NCBI GenBank assembly: GCA_024686335.1
Contig: JAILCI010000022.1
Location: 1-64,000 of the forward strand
From: Bacteroidales bacterium
Lineage (GTDB): Bacteria > Bacteroidota > Bacteroidia > Bacteroidales > WCHB1-69
DNA length: 64,000 nt
Direction: 5' to 3'
The notes beneath the pieces were generated by a model. The model saw only the letters and a list, made by a program, of their open reading frames with translations. It made no database searches and was not told the DNA's origin. The number at the start of each line of letters is the position of its first letter. Position 1 is the stretch's first letter. This document shows positions 43,018 to 51,465 of the stretch, one piece after another. The position numbers were made by a program, and so were the translations under genes.

Positions 43018-45414
43018 CTAGAATGCATATCCAATGGCTACCTTCAAACCATTGCCAAAACGCAGTTTGCGTGGTCCATTAAACCACTCCTTGTTAATAA
43101 AACCACCACCGTAAAGACTTCGTGTGGGATCATAGATGGGTACTGCATAGTCTACACGGATGACAAAGAAATCAAAGTCAAGTCGTAAACCGACACCCAC
43201 ATCGACAGCCAATTCTTTGTAGAATCTCTTGATGTTGAATTCAGCATTGGGCATATCATCGTTTTTGCGGGCTAGCCAGATGTTGCCAATGTCGGTGAAA
43301 ATGCCATATTTGAAAGAGTGATACAAGGTTCCTCTGTATTCGAGGTTTAACTCTATCTTGATGTCACCAGTGTATAAACTGTCGCGTCCGCGGTTGTACG
43401 AACCAGGTCCGAGACCACGGTATCCCCATCCACGCATGCTGTTGCTTGTGCCCATGAAAAATCCGCGCTCGTACGGCACATAAGATTCCTTGTCTAGTGG
43501 AATGATGGCACCTACGTTGAAACGCATGGCCCACGCATTGTTGTTGTTGATCTTGTAGGTGTAGTTCCAGTTGAACTCCAACCACTCAATTGTACTGTAG
43601 TTGTAGCCCGTGCTGTCTAGTGAGTTACGACTGATGACCCACCGGTGGTCTGGGGTGAAAAGTGCATTTAATCCTTTTAACAACAATCCCGTAGACTCGG
43701 CACTGAACGAAAAGCGCATGTTGTGTTTCCGCTTGGAAAACGAAAATGGAACGAGATAGCTGTAACTGTATTTCATTGACAGTAACATGAACTTGCCAAA
43801 ACGATTCAGATAACTCTCCGGATATGCGTCTAGGCTCAGGGTGTTAAGGTAACGCCTGTCGTTGTTGTTGATAGTCGTTAGATTGATAGGGGAGAAACTA
43901 TGGTTTGAGTAATAGGTAGGACTCCAGTTGTAAGTCAGTGTTGAAAAATACATCAATCTGCGGAACAGACCAGAATAATTGACACCAAAGTCAACAGAAG
44001 TGTTGTACTTGATACCATCACGTCGCTGATAGTTCTTGAAAAGGAAAAGCTTGGGGAAGTCGAGGGCGAGGGAGATGTTAAACTCCGGATAGGAAGAGGC
44101 TCGGTCATTCCTGAAAAGGTTGGAAAGGGAGTAATAGAAGTAACCTCCCGACATATTGAGTGTCAGATGCTCAGCTCCTTTAAAGAGGTTTCGGTTGGTA
44201 TAGGTGAAGGAGATGGCAGACTTGTCATTGCGGAGGTCTATCTGTCCACCAATGCTATGCACTTTCTGACGGGTGAGCATATAGTAAGAATCAATATGTC
44301 CAATCTTGTTGATAGTGTCTAGCATGTCTTCCCGCTCACGGTATGCAATGCTGGTATAAATAAAATTGTCCAACAGGTTTAGCGCTCGACTACTCTGCAT
44401 CTTGATATTTTGAGAATAGCAGATGCCGGTACGGCTATGGATGACGGATGCGATGACAGGATAGCTGAAGTCCTTAATGACGTATCCATCTTCCTGATGT
44501 GGGGTGATGAAATAATATCGTGTGCTGTCGAATTTGAATTTTGGCTGGTAGAGTATGGTGTCATACTTCTGCTCTGGTCCAGCTGCTGCATTGTAGTTTG
44601 TATGGATATATACGTCGTTGAAATAATATTTGTACAAATATCGGCTGGTATTGGCGTCATCGGGAGTCTTCATCAAAATCTCTAAAGAGACAGTTCTCGG
44701 GTCTTCTGCCGTTGAGTCAATAGGTTCATCATAGGAAACCACGCAGCGAATATTGGACTTTTCCACATAAAAGTAACCTTCATTGCGGATAAGGTTAATG
44801 ATGCGGGTTAACTCATCGTTGATAATGTTTTCGTTGTACTGCATTCCTGGAGCCAGAAGCGTGCCTTTTTGGTTAAGCACGATGATTCTTCTGTACTGAG
44901 GAATGTCAATGTTGTAGTCAATGTCGCTAATGTAATACGGCTCGTTGGCCGTTATGTTGTAGTTGACCCTTACCTTCTTGTAGTTTGAGCGCTTGTGGGT
45001 CACATTGTATGAGATTTCGTTGTCGAAATAACCGAGCTGATTCATCACGATGTCAAGCTGTGATATTGAATTGTCAATCTCGGTGCTGTCTAACAACACA
45101 GGCGGTTCTCCAATCTTGTTGCGCATCCATCTGCGAAATTTGGTGTCGTGAACCACTCCCTTTCGGTCAGTACGCGGTTGGCCTCCTGCATAGCTCATCG
45201 TCTTGAGGTTGATGAGGTTCATGAATTTCTTGTTTGTCACAGGCCTTGTGTATGAACTAAGATTGTCAAAGTCGGGATTCTTCGCATCATTGACTACGAC
45301 GTTGTTCTTAATTAGCATGTACTCCCCATCTGACAACACTTTAGTAGAGCGGCAGGATGTGAGGAACATGGCCACTAAGACTAACAGAAATAAATATGGA
45401 GGCAATCGCTTCAT
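43018..45414 (-). CDS. BamA/TamA-like outer-membrane protein
   Basis: A 798-residue predicted lipoprotein with lipobox LTSC (C21). POTRA-like alpha/beta segments span about residues 30-330 (VNYNITANEPYYISDIDYNI, INLIRNEGYFYVEKSNIRC). A 16-stranded barrel of the Omp85 type follows (about 430-798), with the substrate-lock-like SMRGWGYRGLGPGS and the closing strand LKVAIGYAF. Omp85 proteins insert or export outer-membrane proteins. A lipidated N-terminus is seen in some Bacteroidota TamA-like members. It follows mreD by two bases, so it is co-transcribed with cell-shape genes. Confidence 0.88.
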   Translation of the reverse strand: MKRLPPYLFLLVLVAMFLTSCRSTKVLSDGEYMLIKNNVVVNDAKNPDFDNLSSYTRPVTNKKFMNLINLKTMSYAGGQPRTDRKGVVHDTKFRRWMRNKIGEPPVLLDSTEIDNSISQLDIVMNQLGYFDNEISYNVTHKRSNYKKVRVNYNITANEPYYISDIDYNIDIPQYRRIIVLNQKGTLLAPGMQYNENIINDELTRIINLIRNEGYFYVEKSNIRCVVSYDEPIDSTAEDPRTVSLEILMKTPDDANTSRYLYKYYFNDVYIHTNYNAAAGPEQKYDTILYQPKFKFDSTRYYFITPHQEDGYVIKDFSYPVIASVIHSRTGICYSQNIKMQSSRALNLLDNFIYTSIAYREREDMLDTINKIGHIDSYYMLTRQKVHSIGGQIDLRNDKSAISFTYTNRNLFKGAEHLTLNMSGGYFYYSLSNLFRNDRASSYPEFNISLALDFPKLFLFKNYQRRDGIKYNTSVDFGVNYSGLFRRLMYFSTLTYNWSPTYYSNHSFSPINLTTINNNDRRYLNTLSLDAYPESYLNRFGKFMLLSMKYSYSYLVPFSFSKRKHNMRFSFSAESTGLLLKGLNALFTPDHRWVISRNSLDSTGYNYSTIEWLEFNWNYTYKINNNNAWAMRFNVGAIIPLDKESYVPYERGFFMGTSNSMRGWGYRGLGPGSYNRGRDSLYTGDIKIELNLEYRGTLYHSFKYGIFTDIGNIWLARKNDDMPNAEFNIKRFYKELAVDVGVGLRLDFDFFVIRVDYAVPIYDPTRSLYGGGFINKEWFNGPRKLRFGNGLKVAIGYAF

Positions 45415-45416
45415 GA

Positions 45417-45953
45417 CTAGGCTCTTTTGGTGTCTGAATAAAAGAGATAGTCGATACAGAGGATGACAATGACGGTGAGTACGGTGTTTCCAAGAATGAC
45501 TAACAGCGTCTTACCAAAATGATGGAATGTGAAGGTCTCTAACATCACCATAACAGTTTGATGTATTAGGGTGAGAACAAGTGTGAACCAGAACATCCAT
45601 CTGAAGTCCTTATTTGCGGGCACAGGCCGATCGTTACCTTCGACTGTCTTCCGTCCATTTAACCAGTTGATGACGTATGGTCTGAAAATGAGCATGATGA
45701 TACAGGCGGCAGCGTTGACACCTAATGTATGGGTAAACATATCCACTATGAAACCCATAGTAAAGCCGATGAGATATTGTGCAGGCAGACGCAATACCGT
45801 GGGACCTGAACCTGAATCCGTTGGGAGTAAGAATAGTGCGAATAGGTAGAGAGCGGGTGTAAGGTAACCGAATAAATGAATATAGTTGCAAATAAATATT
45901 TGCAATAACAAAGCCACCACACAGCGGATAATATTAGACAATACGTTATTCAT
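45417..45953 (-). CDS. mreD: Rod shape-determining protein MreD
   Basis: A 178-residue inner-membrane protein with about five helices. The MreD pattern is present: QIFICNYIHLFGYLTPALYLFAL and then GFIVDMFTHTLGVNAAACI. With MreC it links the cytoskeletal MreB filament to peptidoglycan synthesis in rod-shaped cells. Its start overlaps the mreC stop by eight bases and its stop is two bases from the BamA-like gene. The usual downstream mrdA (PBP2) and rodA are not here. Confidence 0.9.
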   Translation of the reverse strand: MNNVLSNIIRCVVALLLQIFICNYIHLFGYLTPALYLFALFLLPTDSGSGPTVLRLPAQYLIGFTMGFIVDMFTHTLGVNAAACIIMLIFRPYVINWLNGRKTVEGNDRPVPANKDFRWMFWFTLVLTLIHQTVMVMLETFTFHHFGKTLLVILGNTVLTVIVILCIDYLFYSDTKRA

Positions 45954-46794
45954 CCTTGAAGTTGGCTTTTAAAGAATCAATTTCAGAACGATATAGGTTT
46001 TTCACTACATAGACGAGATCCAGGTTCTTAAAGTCCGTGGCCAGTTTCACCTTGATGGTTAGAAACGTGGCATTCTGTTCACTGGAAACCTCTTTGACTG
46101 TACCAATCAAAATCCCTTTCGGGTAGATGGTAGAAAAACCGCTAGTAAGAATAGAATCCCCGATGTTGATTTCCAAATGCTGGGGCACGTCGTTGAGATA
46201 GGCGATACCCGGATCTTTGCCGTCCCAGACAACAGTGCCTACTTGATTGATGGTAGGTACTAGAGCGCTGATTCGGGTGTCAAGATGGGGAATCGGGATG
46301 ATGGAGGAGAAGTTCTTGGACACATCGCTGACCACACCTACGATGCCAACTGGGGACAAAACTGCCATATCTCGCTCCAACCCATCTTTCGAACCTTTGT
46401 CGATGACGATGTAGTTGAATGGTTTGTCTGTTGTGGAATAGGTGACATGCGCGTAGGTGTAGTCATACATGCGGATGCGTTCTGTATGTATAGAGTCGGT
46501 CTCGCTCATTTGCGTCAGCGTGGTGTCCTCCTTGACGAGATACATGTTTTCCTGCTCACGCAGCAATTCGAGGTTCTGCTGGAGCAACTGCTCATTTTCC
46601 TTGTTCAGGCTGAAATGATGAATCAGCTTGCCCCAGCTCTTCTCTATGGGCATAGTAATACTCTGGCAGATGCGGGCGATCTTATAGCGGTTGTATGACA
46701 TAGAGTTGCCTATCAACACGAAACAAATCACCAACAGTACTGCGGCGAGAAAATGGTGGAAGTAATTTTTTATGAACTCTATTAAGTTGTTCAT
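45946..46794 (-). CDS. mreC: Rod shape-determining protein MreC
   Basis: A 282-residue protein with one N-terminal membrane helix (about residues 15-30). A coiled-coil (HFSLNKENEQLLQQNLELLREQE) follows, then the two-barrel periplasmic domain of MreC (FNYIVIDKGSKDGLERDMAV and GILIGTVKEVSSEQNATFLTIKV). It stands 15 bases after iorB, so transcription from the iorAB promoter probably continues into mreCD. No mreB lies upstream as it does in most relatives. Confidence 0.92.
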   Translation of the reverse strand: MNNLIEFIKNYFHHFLAAVLLVICFVLIGNSMSYNRYKIARICQSITMPIEKSWGKLIHHFSLNKENEQLLQQNLELLREQENMYLVKEDTTLTQMSETDSIHTERIRMYDYTYAHVTYSTTDKPFNYIVIDKGSKDGLERDMAVLSPVGIVGVVSDVSKNFSSIIPIPHLDTRISALVPTINQVGTVVWDGKDPGIAYLNDVPQHLEINIGDSILTSGFSTIYPKGILIGTVKEVSSEQNATFLTIKVKLATDFKNLDLVYVVKNLYRSEIDSLKANFKDE

Positions 46795-46809
46795 AATCAG
46801 ATTCCCGTA

Positions 46810-47394
46810 TTATTTCAGCTTCTCGGCGAACTCTCTGCCGGCACGGAGGCAGGCGATGTTGGTGTTGACCACATCCTCACCTTTACGAGCAAAGTTCTCA
46901 CGAACGGCAGCCTCGATCTCTTCGAACGGCAGTTGCAGATACGGAGAAGCAGCACCAAGAATGACCATGTTGGCTGAACGTGCAGAACCAAGGTCCGTAG
47001 CGATCTTGTCAGCATCAATGACAACCTTGTTCTTTAATCCGTCCAAAGTGGCATTCAATTTGTCAACGTCCGGGTAGTTGGGGATGTTGATAAATGGCTT
47101 GCTGTTGGTAATCAACCAGCCAGTTTCCGGGTTGAGCCAAGGCAGATAACGCAATGACTCCATAGGTTCTACAGAGATGATCATGTCGGCCTTGCCCATC
47201 GGGATAAGGTCAGAAGCAATCTCGTGGTCGGAAAGACGGAAGTGGGACTGCACATCACCTCCACGCTGGCTCATTCCATGAACCTCTGCTTGTTTCATAT
47301 ACATTCCTCTTTTGACGGCTGCGTAGCCTACGATGGTGGCGATGGAGAGGATGCCTTGTCCGCCTACGCCTGCTAATATGATGTCTATTTTCAT
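46810..47394 (-). CDS. iorB: Indolepyruvate:ferredoxin oxidoreductase, beta subunit
   Basis: A 194-residue subunit of the enzyme that oxidatively decarboxylates aryl pyruvates, from aromatic amino acids, to aryl-acetyl-CoA. It has the gamma-type 2-oxoacid oxidoreductase fold (DIILAGVGGQGILSIATIVG, MKQAEVHGMSQRGGDVQ). I chose the ATG at 47394: an in-frame extension to 47553 would translate the hairpin repeats and has an odd Arg/Tyr/Ile-rich sequence. It lies downstream of iorA, separated by a 171-base repeat region, and 15 bases before mreC. Confidence 0.92.
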   Translation of the reverse strand: MKIDIILAGVGGQGILSIATIVGYAAVKRGMYMKQAEVHGMSQRGGDVQSHFRLSDHEIASDLIPMGKADMIISVEPMESLRYLPWLNPETGWLITNSKPFINIPNYPDVDKLNATLDGLKNKVVIDADKIATDLGSARSANMVILGAASPYLQLPFEEIEAAVRENFARKGEDVVNTNIACLRAGREFAEKLK

Positions 47395-47412
47395 TTTATC
47401 TTTTTTTCTTTT

Positions 47413-47562
47413 GGGGCGTATGCGATACGCCCTTTCGGTTTTTATAGTTGGGGCGTATCGAATACGCCTTTTTTGATTTATACTGGGTGAATGCGATTCA
47501 CCCTTACGGTTGGGGCGTATCGAATACGCCCTGGTGATATGGGCGTATCGCATACGCCCTTA
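47413..47562. repeat. Five hairpin repeats between iorA and iorB
   Basis: Five near-identical hairpins, each an 8-base arm, a 3-base loop and the complementary 8-base arm, occur at 47414-47432, 47451-47468, 47485-47503, 47513-47531 and 47541-47559. Four have arm GGGCGTAT (the second starts GGCGTAT), and the third has GGGTGAAT with the matching ATTCACCC. Loops are GCG, CGA or CGC. The arms change together, so pairing is kept while sequence varies. No long T-runs follow, so they are not ordinary terminators. Confidence 0.85.
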
Positions 47563-47565
47563 TCT

Positions 47566-49176
47566 TTATTTTTTCTTGGCGGCCTGCTGTTTTTTCATAC
47601 GACGGCTCAGAGTCTGGATGCACTCACGTGTCGGGATGATGACGGAGACACCTTCGTATGCCAGCTCTTCCTTGATGAGCTTGACGTTAGCCTCGTGGTC
47701 TTTCTTCAGCGGGGTGATGCGGTGGATGTGCTCCTCCTTGACGCCAAGACCCTTGCAGATCTCGCCCAAAACACCCAATGCGTGGGAATCTTGACCACCC
47801 GTCATACCTGTAGTGCTGTTGTCGAGAATCATAACCGTGACAGGAGTGTTCTCGTAGATGCAGTCTAAGAGAGAAGTCATACCACTGTGGGTGAAGGTGG
47901 AGTCGCCAATGACAGCGAGTACAGGACGCAGACCAGCGTCAGCAGCACCCTTGGCCATGGTGATGGATGCACCCATATCAACGGTAGTGTAAATGGCGTT
48001 GTATGGAGGAAGTGCGCCTAAGGTGTAGCAACCGATATCTGCGAACACTTTGCCCTTGCCGTGCTCTGCCATAGCCTCGTTGATGGCCAGGTAGGAGTCG
48101 ATGTGCGGACAGCCGACACACAAGGCCGGTGGGCGCGGAACAACTAACTCAGGAACAGGAGCACCGTAGGTGTCAGGCATGCCTAAAGCTTTTGCCAACA
48201 AGTTCGGATTCAATTCGCCGTCACGAGGCAGCGCACCGCTCAAACGACCGATAATGTTGCCAGTACGGTTCAAGATGCCACGTACCTGCTCTTCAATGAA
48301 TGGATAGCCCTCTTCAGCTACTAAAACGGTTTCGCATTCGTCAACAATCTTGGCGATGAGTTTGGAAGGAAGCGGGTATTGGGAAATCTTCAGCACAGGA
48401 TATGGGCACTGATGATTCTCAAAGTTCTCCATCAGGTAGTTGTAAGCGATACCAGAAGCGATGATACCCATCTTCTTGTCGGCACCGTCAATGTATTTGT
48501 TGAACGGAGAATTGAGAGATTCGTTCTCAAATGCCTCTTGTTTGCCTAACAGTGTGCGGTAATGAACACGTGCATTGGCAGGTAACAGGATGAATTGTTT
48601 CGGGTTCTCTTCGATGTGCAACTCGTTTTGAGGACGAGCTTCTCTGCGCTCCACACCTGCACGAGAGTGGGAAAGACGCGTGGTCAGACGGATGAGGACC
48701 GGTGTATGATATTTTTCTGAGTAATCGAAGGCATGATATGTGATGTCATAAGCCTCTTGTTGGTTGGACGGCTCGAAGAACGGAATCAAAGCGAACTTGC
48801 CGTAGTAACGGGAGTCTTGCTCGTCCTGTGAGGAGTGCATGGAGGGGTCGTCAGCAACCACAACCACCAGACCGCCGTTAGCGCCCGTGATAGAAGAGTT
48901 CATGAACGGGTCGGCAGCCACGTTCAGACCTACGTGCTTCATACATACCATAGCACGTTTGCCAGCGTAAGACATACCGATGGCGGACTCCATGGCGGTT
49001 TTCTCGTTGCCAGCCCAGATGCTGTGGACCTGGCCCTCTCGGCCTTGCTTCGAATTCTGGATAAACTCTGTGATTTCTGTCGATGGGGTGCCCGGATATG
49101 CGTACACTCCGGATAAACCGGCGTCTAATGCAGCCTGTGCCAACGCTTCATCACCCAAAAATAGTGTTTTAGACAT
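47566..49176 (-). CDS. iorA: Indolepyruvate:ferredoxin oxidoreductase, alpha subunit
   Basis: A 536-residue thiamine-diphosphate subunit. It has the pyrimidine-binding half (VYAYPGTPSTEITEF, AGNEKTAMESAIGMSYAG) and the diphosphate-binding half with CVGCPH and VIGDSTFTHSGMTSLLD to NSTTGMTGGQ. Archaeal IorA ends in a ferredoxin domain with eight cysteines; here the protein ends at TRECIQTLSRRMKK with one cysteine, so that domain is missing. Electron transfer must then use another protein. I chose the ATG at 49176 over a start at 49275 upstream of the promoter. It heads the iorAB-mreCD run. Confidence 0.93.
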   Translation of the reverse strand: MSKTLFLGDEALAQAALDAGLSGVYAYPGTPSTEITEFIQNSKQGREGQVHSIWAGNEKTAMESAIGMSYAGKRAMVCMKHVGLNVAADPFMNSSITGANGGLVVVVADDPSMHSSQDEQDSRYYGKFALIPFFEPSNQQEAYDITYHAFDYSEKYHTPVLIRLTTRLSHSRAGVERREARPQNELHIEENPKQFILLPANARVHYRTLLGKQEAFENESLNSPFNKYIDGADKKMGIIASGIAYNYLMENFENHQCPYPVLKISQYPLPSKLIAKIVDECETVLVAEEGYPFIEEQVRGILNRTGNIIGRLSGALPRDGELNPNLLAKALGMPDTYGAPVPELVVPRPPALCVGCPHIDSYLAINEAMAEHGKGKVFADIGCYTLGALPPYNAIYTTVDMGASITMAKGAADAGLRPVLAVIGDSTFTHSGMTSLLDCIYENTPVTVMILDNSTTGMTGGQDSHALGVLGEICKGLGVKEEHIHRITPLKKDHEANVKLIKEELAYEGVSVIIPTRECIQTLSRRMKKQQAAKKK

Positions 49177-49244
49177 AATAGTAGTTGTTAAATTATTGAT
49201 TATTAATATTTTATAATTTATTGTGCATAAAAAACCATAGGTCG

Positions 49245-49252
49245 CAAAAATA
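49245..49252 (-). promoter_or_regulatory. -7 box of the iorAB operon
   Basis: The minus strand reads TATTTTTG, 68 bases before the iorA ATG at 49176. Confidence 0.6.
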
Positions 49253-49298
49253 TGAAATTTTTTCGAGCCTGTCAAATTGTTTTTTTAATCGGATTAAC

Positions 49299-50096
49299 TT
49301 ATTGATTATAAGTTTTATATATGTCTTGAATGACCAATCCGGACAGCATGCAGCCGAAGATGGCTGTGATGTGCGCGAGAGACCCGTTGGTCTGTGCTTT
49401 GCGGAGGTCCCACGTGGAGGAATTTTCCTCCACAGAATTGTTTTCATCTAACTCGCATTCTGTTGATTCATTGTCTGTTGTGGCCCCAAGGTTGGGTAGT
49501 ACCTCGGTGGAATAGACGCACTGGAATTTTTGTGTCGGAAATTCGTTGAGATTCTTGAATCGTTTGCGTATCATCCGTGCAAGAGGACAGTAGCGAATCT
49601 CCCAGAATTCGCCTGTGCGAATCTTTGATGCATCAACCTTCAATGCGGCGCCCATGGCGGAGTAGAATCGGCATCCTGAACGGGTGGCGTGGAGAATAAG
49701 TTGTACCTTGTTGCTCAGACTGTCAATGGCATCGATAACATAGTCGTACTCTTGGATATGGAACTCCTCGGCAGTCTCAGGAGTGTAGGCGGTGGTCAAG
49801 GCGGTGATATCCGCAGACGGATTGATTTCCAACAGACGCTTTTTAAGAGCTTCTACCTTGACCTCTCCGACTGTCTTGGTGGTGGCCATAAGTTGGCGGT
49901 TAATATTGGTGACGCTTACGCAGTCGCTGTCAACTATCGTTAGGTGCCCAATGCCGCTGCGTACAAGGGTCTCGGCGCACCAACTACCCACGCCACCTAC
50001 ACCAAAGAGAATTACCTTTGTACGTTGTAATACTTCAAAGATTTTATCCCCTAGTAATAGCTTCGATCGGTCAAAAATATCGTTGTTATTTGCCAT
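49299..50096 (-). CDS. tcdA: tRNA threonylcarbamoyladenosine dehydratase
   Basis: A 265-residue ThiF/E1-like enzyme that makes cyclic t6A in tRNAs using ATP. The nucleotide-binding GVGGVGSWCAETLVRSGIG (about residues 32-50), DSDCVSVTNINRQL, and the YVIDAIDSLSNKVQL segment are present, followed by the family's C-terminal helix pair. The family usually has a catalytic cysteine in an AxGAG-like context; here ATRSGCRFYSAMGA fits. Single gene; its promoter lies within a few bases of the hairpin repeats upstream of the CARF gene. Confidence 0.93.
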   Translation of the reverse strand: MANNNDIFDRSKLLLGDKIFEVLQRTKVILFGVGGVGSWCAETLVRSGIGHLTIVDSDCVSVTNINRQLMATTKTVGEVKVEALKKRLLEINPSADITALTTAYTPETAEEFHIQEYDYVIDAIDSLSNKVQLILHATRSGCRFYSAMGAALKVDASKIRTGEFWEIRYCPLARMIRKRFKNLNEFPTQKFQCVYSTEVLPNLGATTDNESTECELDENNSVEENSSTWDLRKAQTNGSLAHITAIFGCMLSGLVIQDIYKTYNQ

Positions 50097-50122
50097 TTTG
50101 AATGATGTCTAATTTGACGTTG

Positions 50123-50130
50123 CAAATATA
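50123..50130 (-). promoter_or_regulatory. -7 box of tcdA
   Basis: The minus strand reads TATATTTG, 26 bases before the ATG at 50096. Confidence 0.65.
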
Positions 50131-50145
50131 CAATTTTCGATTGTT

Positions 50146-50203
50146 GGGGCGAATGATTATTCGCCCTTGTTTCTCTTTGGGACGAATAATTATTCGCCCC
50201 TAC
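50146..50203. repeat. Two hairpin repeats between tcdA and the CARF gene
   Basis: GGGCGAAT (50147-50154) and ATTCGCCC (50159-50166) pair around GATT. A second copy, CGAATAATTATTCG with flanking GGGA and CCCC (50179-50200), forms a longer perfect core. They share the GGG...CCC frame of the iorAB hairpins, with different central bases. Confidence 0.8.
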
Positions 50204-50216
50204 AATCCTTTTTTTG

Positions 50217-50224
50217 TATTTTTG
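50217..50224 (+). promoter_or_regulatory. -7 box of the CARF-nuclease gene
   Basis: TATTTTTG lies 17 bases before the ATG at 50242, directly after the hairpin repeats. Confidence 0.65.
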
Positions 50225-50241
50225 CGTCAAATTCTATTGTT

Positions 50242-51384
50242 ATGTCTAAAACTCTTGTTAATGTCATTACTGAGGACAATCCTATCCCTGCATTTCTTTT
50301 TGTTAAAGAGAAATTTGAATTAGGAGATCGCATTATATACATATCTGCGAAAGATACGGAGGATGATTTGGATTGGCTTGACGAAATTGATGGAGTGAGC
50401 GCTGATCTTGTTGAGAAAATAATCTTGAAAAAAGATGGCGATGAATTTAAGTATGAGCAGATTTGTCGTAATATTTTAGCTCATTTGCAAAAAGGTGTCC
50501 AATACTGCGTGAATTTGGCCGGAGGAACGCGTTACATGGCTTTGGCAGTGCAGAATGTCTTCAAAGGTTTCAATGCTCAGTTCTTCTATGTCAATGTGGA
50601 GGATAACACTATCATTCAATCTATCTTTGATGACAGCATATATGATGATGACGATTACGTTTATCCAATCAAATATAAGATGACAGTAGCGGAGTATATG
50701 CATGCTCATGCATTAGACCATGATCTAGAGAAACCAGACCATTGTCCATTGTTGTCTTTTGAAATGGCTGATATAATGTTCAAGTACTGTTCGAAAAATC
50801 TTTTTTCTGAGAGGGACAAATTGATTATTAAGATGTTGCGTGATGATTATCGAGGCCACCGAAAAGTAATACCCATCGCTGAAATAGAAAATCCTAAATC
50901 GAAAAAACGCTCTCCGATTCCAGATATTCGCCGATTCCTATCTCTTATTTCCTTTAGCTATAAGGATGACAAATTGACAAAGGACCAGATAGAATGGATA
51001 ACAGGCGGTTGGTTTGAGGAGTATGTCTATTATATGGTGATGAACTGTGTGAAACCTGACGATGCCAAGATAGGTGTCCATATTTTCAGAAAAGGGATTA
51101 AGCGCGATAATGAGTTGGATGTGGTTTTTATGAAAAACAACAGATTATTTGTTATTGAATGCAAGAGTGGAGTAGATACGGAGCGTATGTTTAATGAGGT
51201 AGTTTATAAAGCTACAGCTCTGCGTGAGGCATTGCTAGGTGTTTCGTGCTATAGCTATATTGCTTCCCTAAAAAATGATCCGGATGGTTCTCTCAAAAAG
51301 ATTGCACAATATATGGACATTGAATTCTGGGATCATGAAATCATGGTTAAGAAACTCAAGAAAACCCTGAAGCAACTCCAATAA
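50242..51384 (+). CDS. CARF-PD-(D/E)XK nuclease (DUF1887, Card1/Can2-like)
   Basis: A 380-residue protein with the layout of the Card1/Can2 effectors of type III CRISPR systems. Residues 1-140 look like a CARF nucleotide-sensing domain (Rossmann-type strands; ligand-site motif NLAGGTRYM at 91-99). A helical middle follows (about 150-250). The C-terminal PD-(D/E)XK nuclease (about 255-345) has GGWFEEYVY, NELDVVF (D293) and VIECKSG (E306, K308), the metal and catalytic residues. Such proteins cut DNA or RNA when cyclic oligoadenylate binds the CARF domain. No cas gene or CRISPR array is in the window, so it is an orphan here. The ATG at 50242 follows the promoter. Confidence 0.85.
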   Translation: MSKTLVNVITEDNPIPAFLFVKEKFELGDRIIYISAKDTEDDLDWLDEIDGVSADLVEKIILKKDGDEFKYEQICRNILAHLQKGVQYCVNLAGGTRYMALAVQNVFKGFNAQFFYVNVEDNTIIQSIFDDSIYDDDDYVYPIKYKMTVAEYMHAHALDHDLEKPDHCPLLSFEMADIMFKYCSKNLFSERDKLIIKMLRDDYRGHRKVIPIAEIENPKSKKRSPIPDIRRFLSLISFSYKDDKLTKDQIEWITGGWFEEYVYYMVMNCVKPDDAKIGVHIFRKGIKRDNELDVVFMKNNRLFVIECKSGVDTERMFNEVVYKATALREALLGVSCYSYIASLKNDPDGSLKKIAQYMDIEFWDHEIMVKKLKKTLKQLQ

Positions 51385-51386
51385 AA

Positions 51387-51414
51387 AAGAATGGCGGAGA
51401 AATCCACCATTCTT
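51387..51414. terminator. Hairpin between the CARF gene and pepE
   Basis: AAGAATGG (51387-51394) pairs with CCATTCTT (51407-51414). The T-run is on the minus strand, so it mainly ends pepE transcripts and possibly those of the CARF gene. Confidence 0.6.
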
Positions 51415-51465
51415 ATATCAAAATTGTTTTAGTTGAAGTTGAATCTTGAGTTTCGGGAAATCTAA

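Noticed and set aside
47395-47553. A longer iorB N-terminus
   Set aside because: The extension would translate the hairpin repeats into RYAH/YRIRP-like segments with no match to the family, and IorB aligns from the ATG at 47394.
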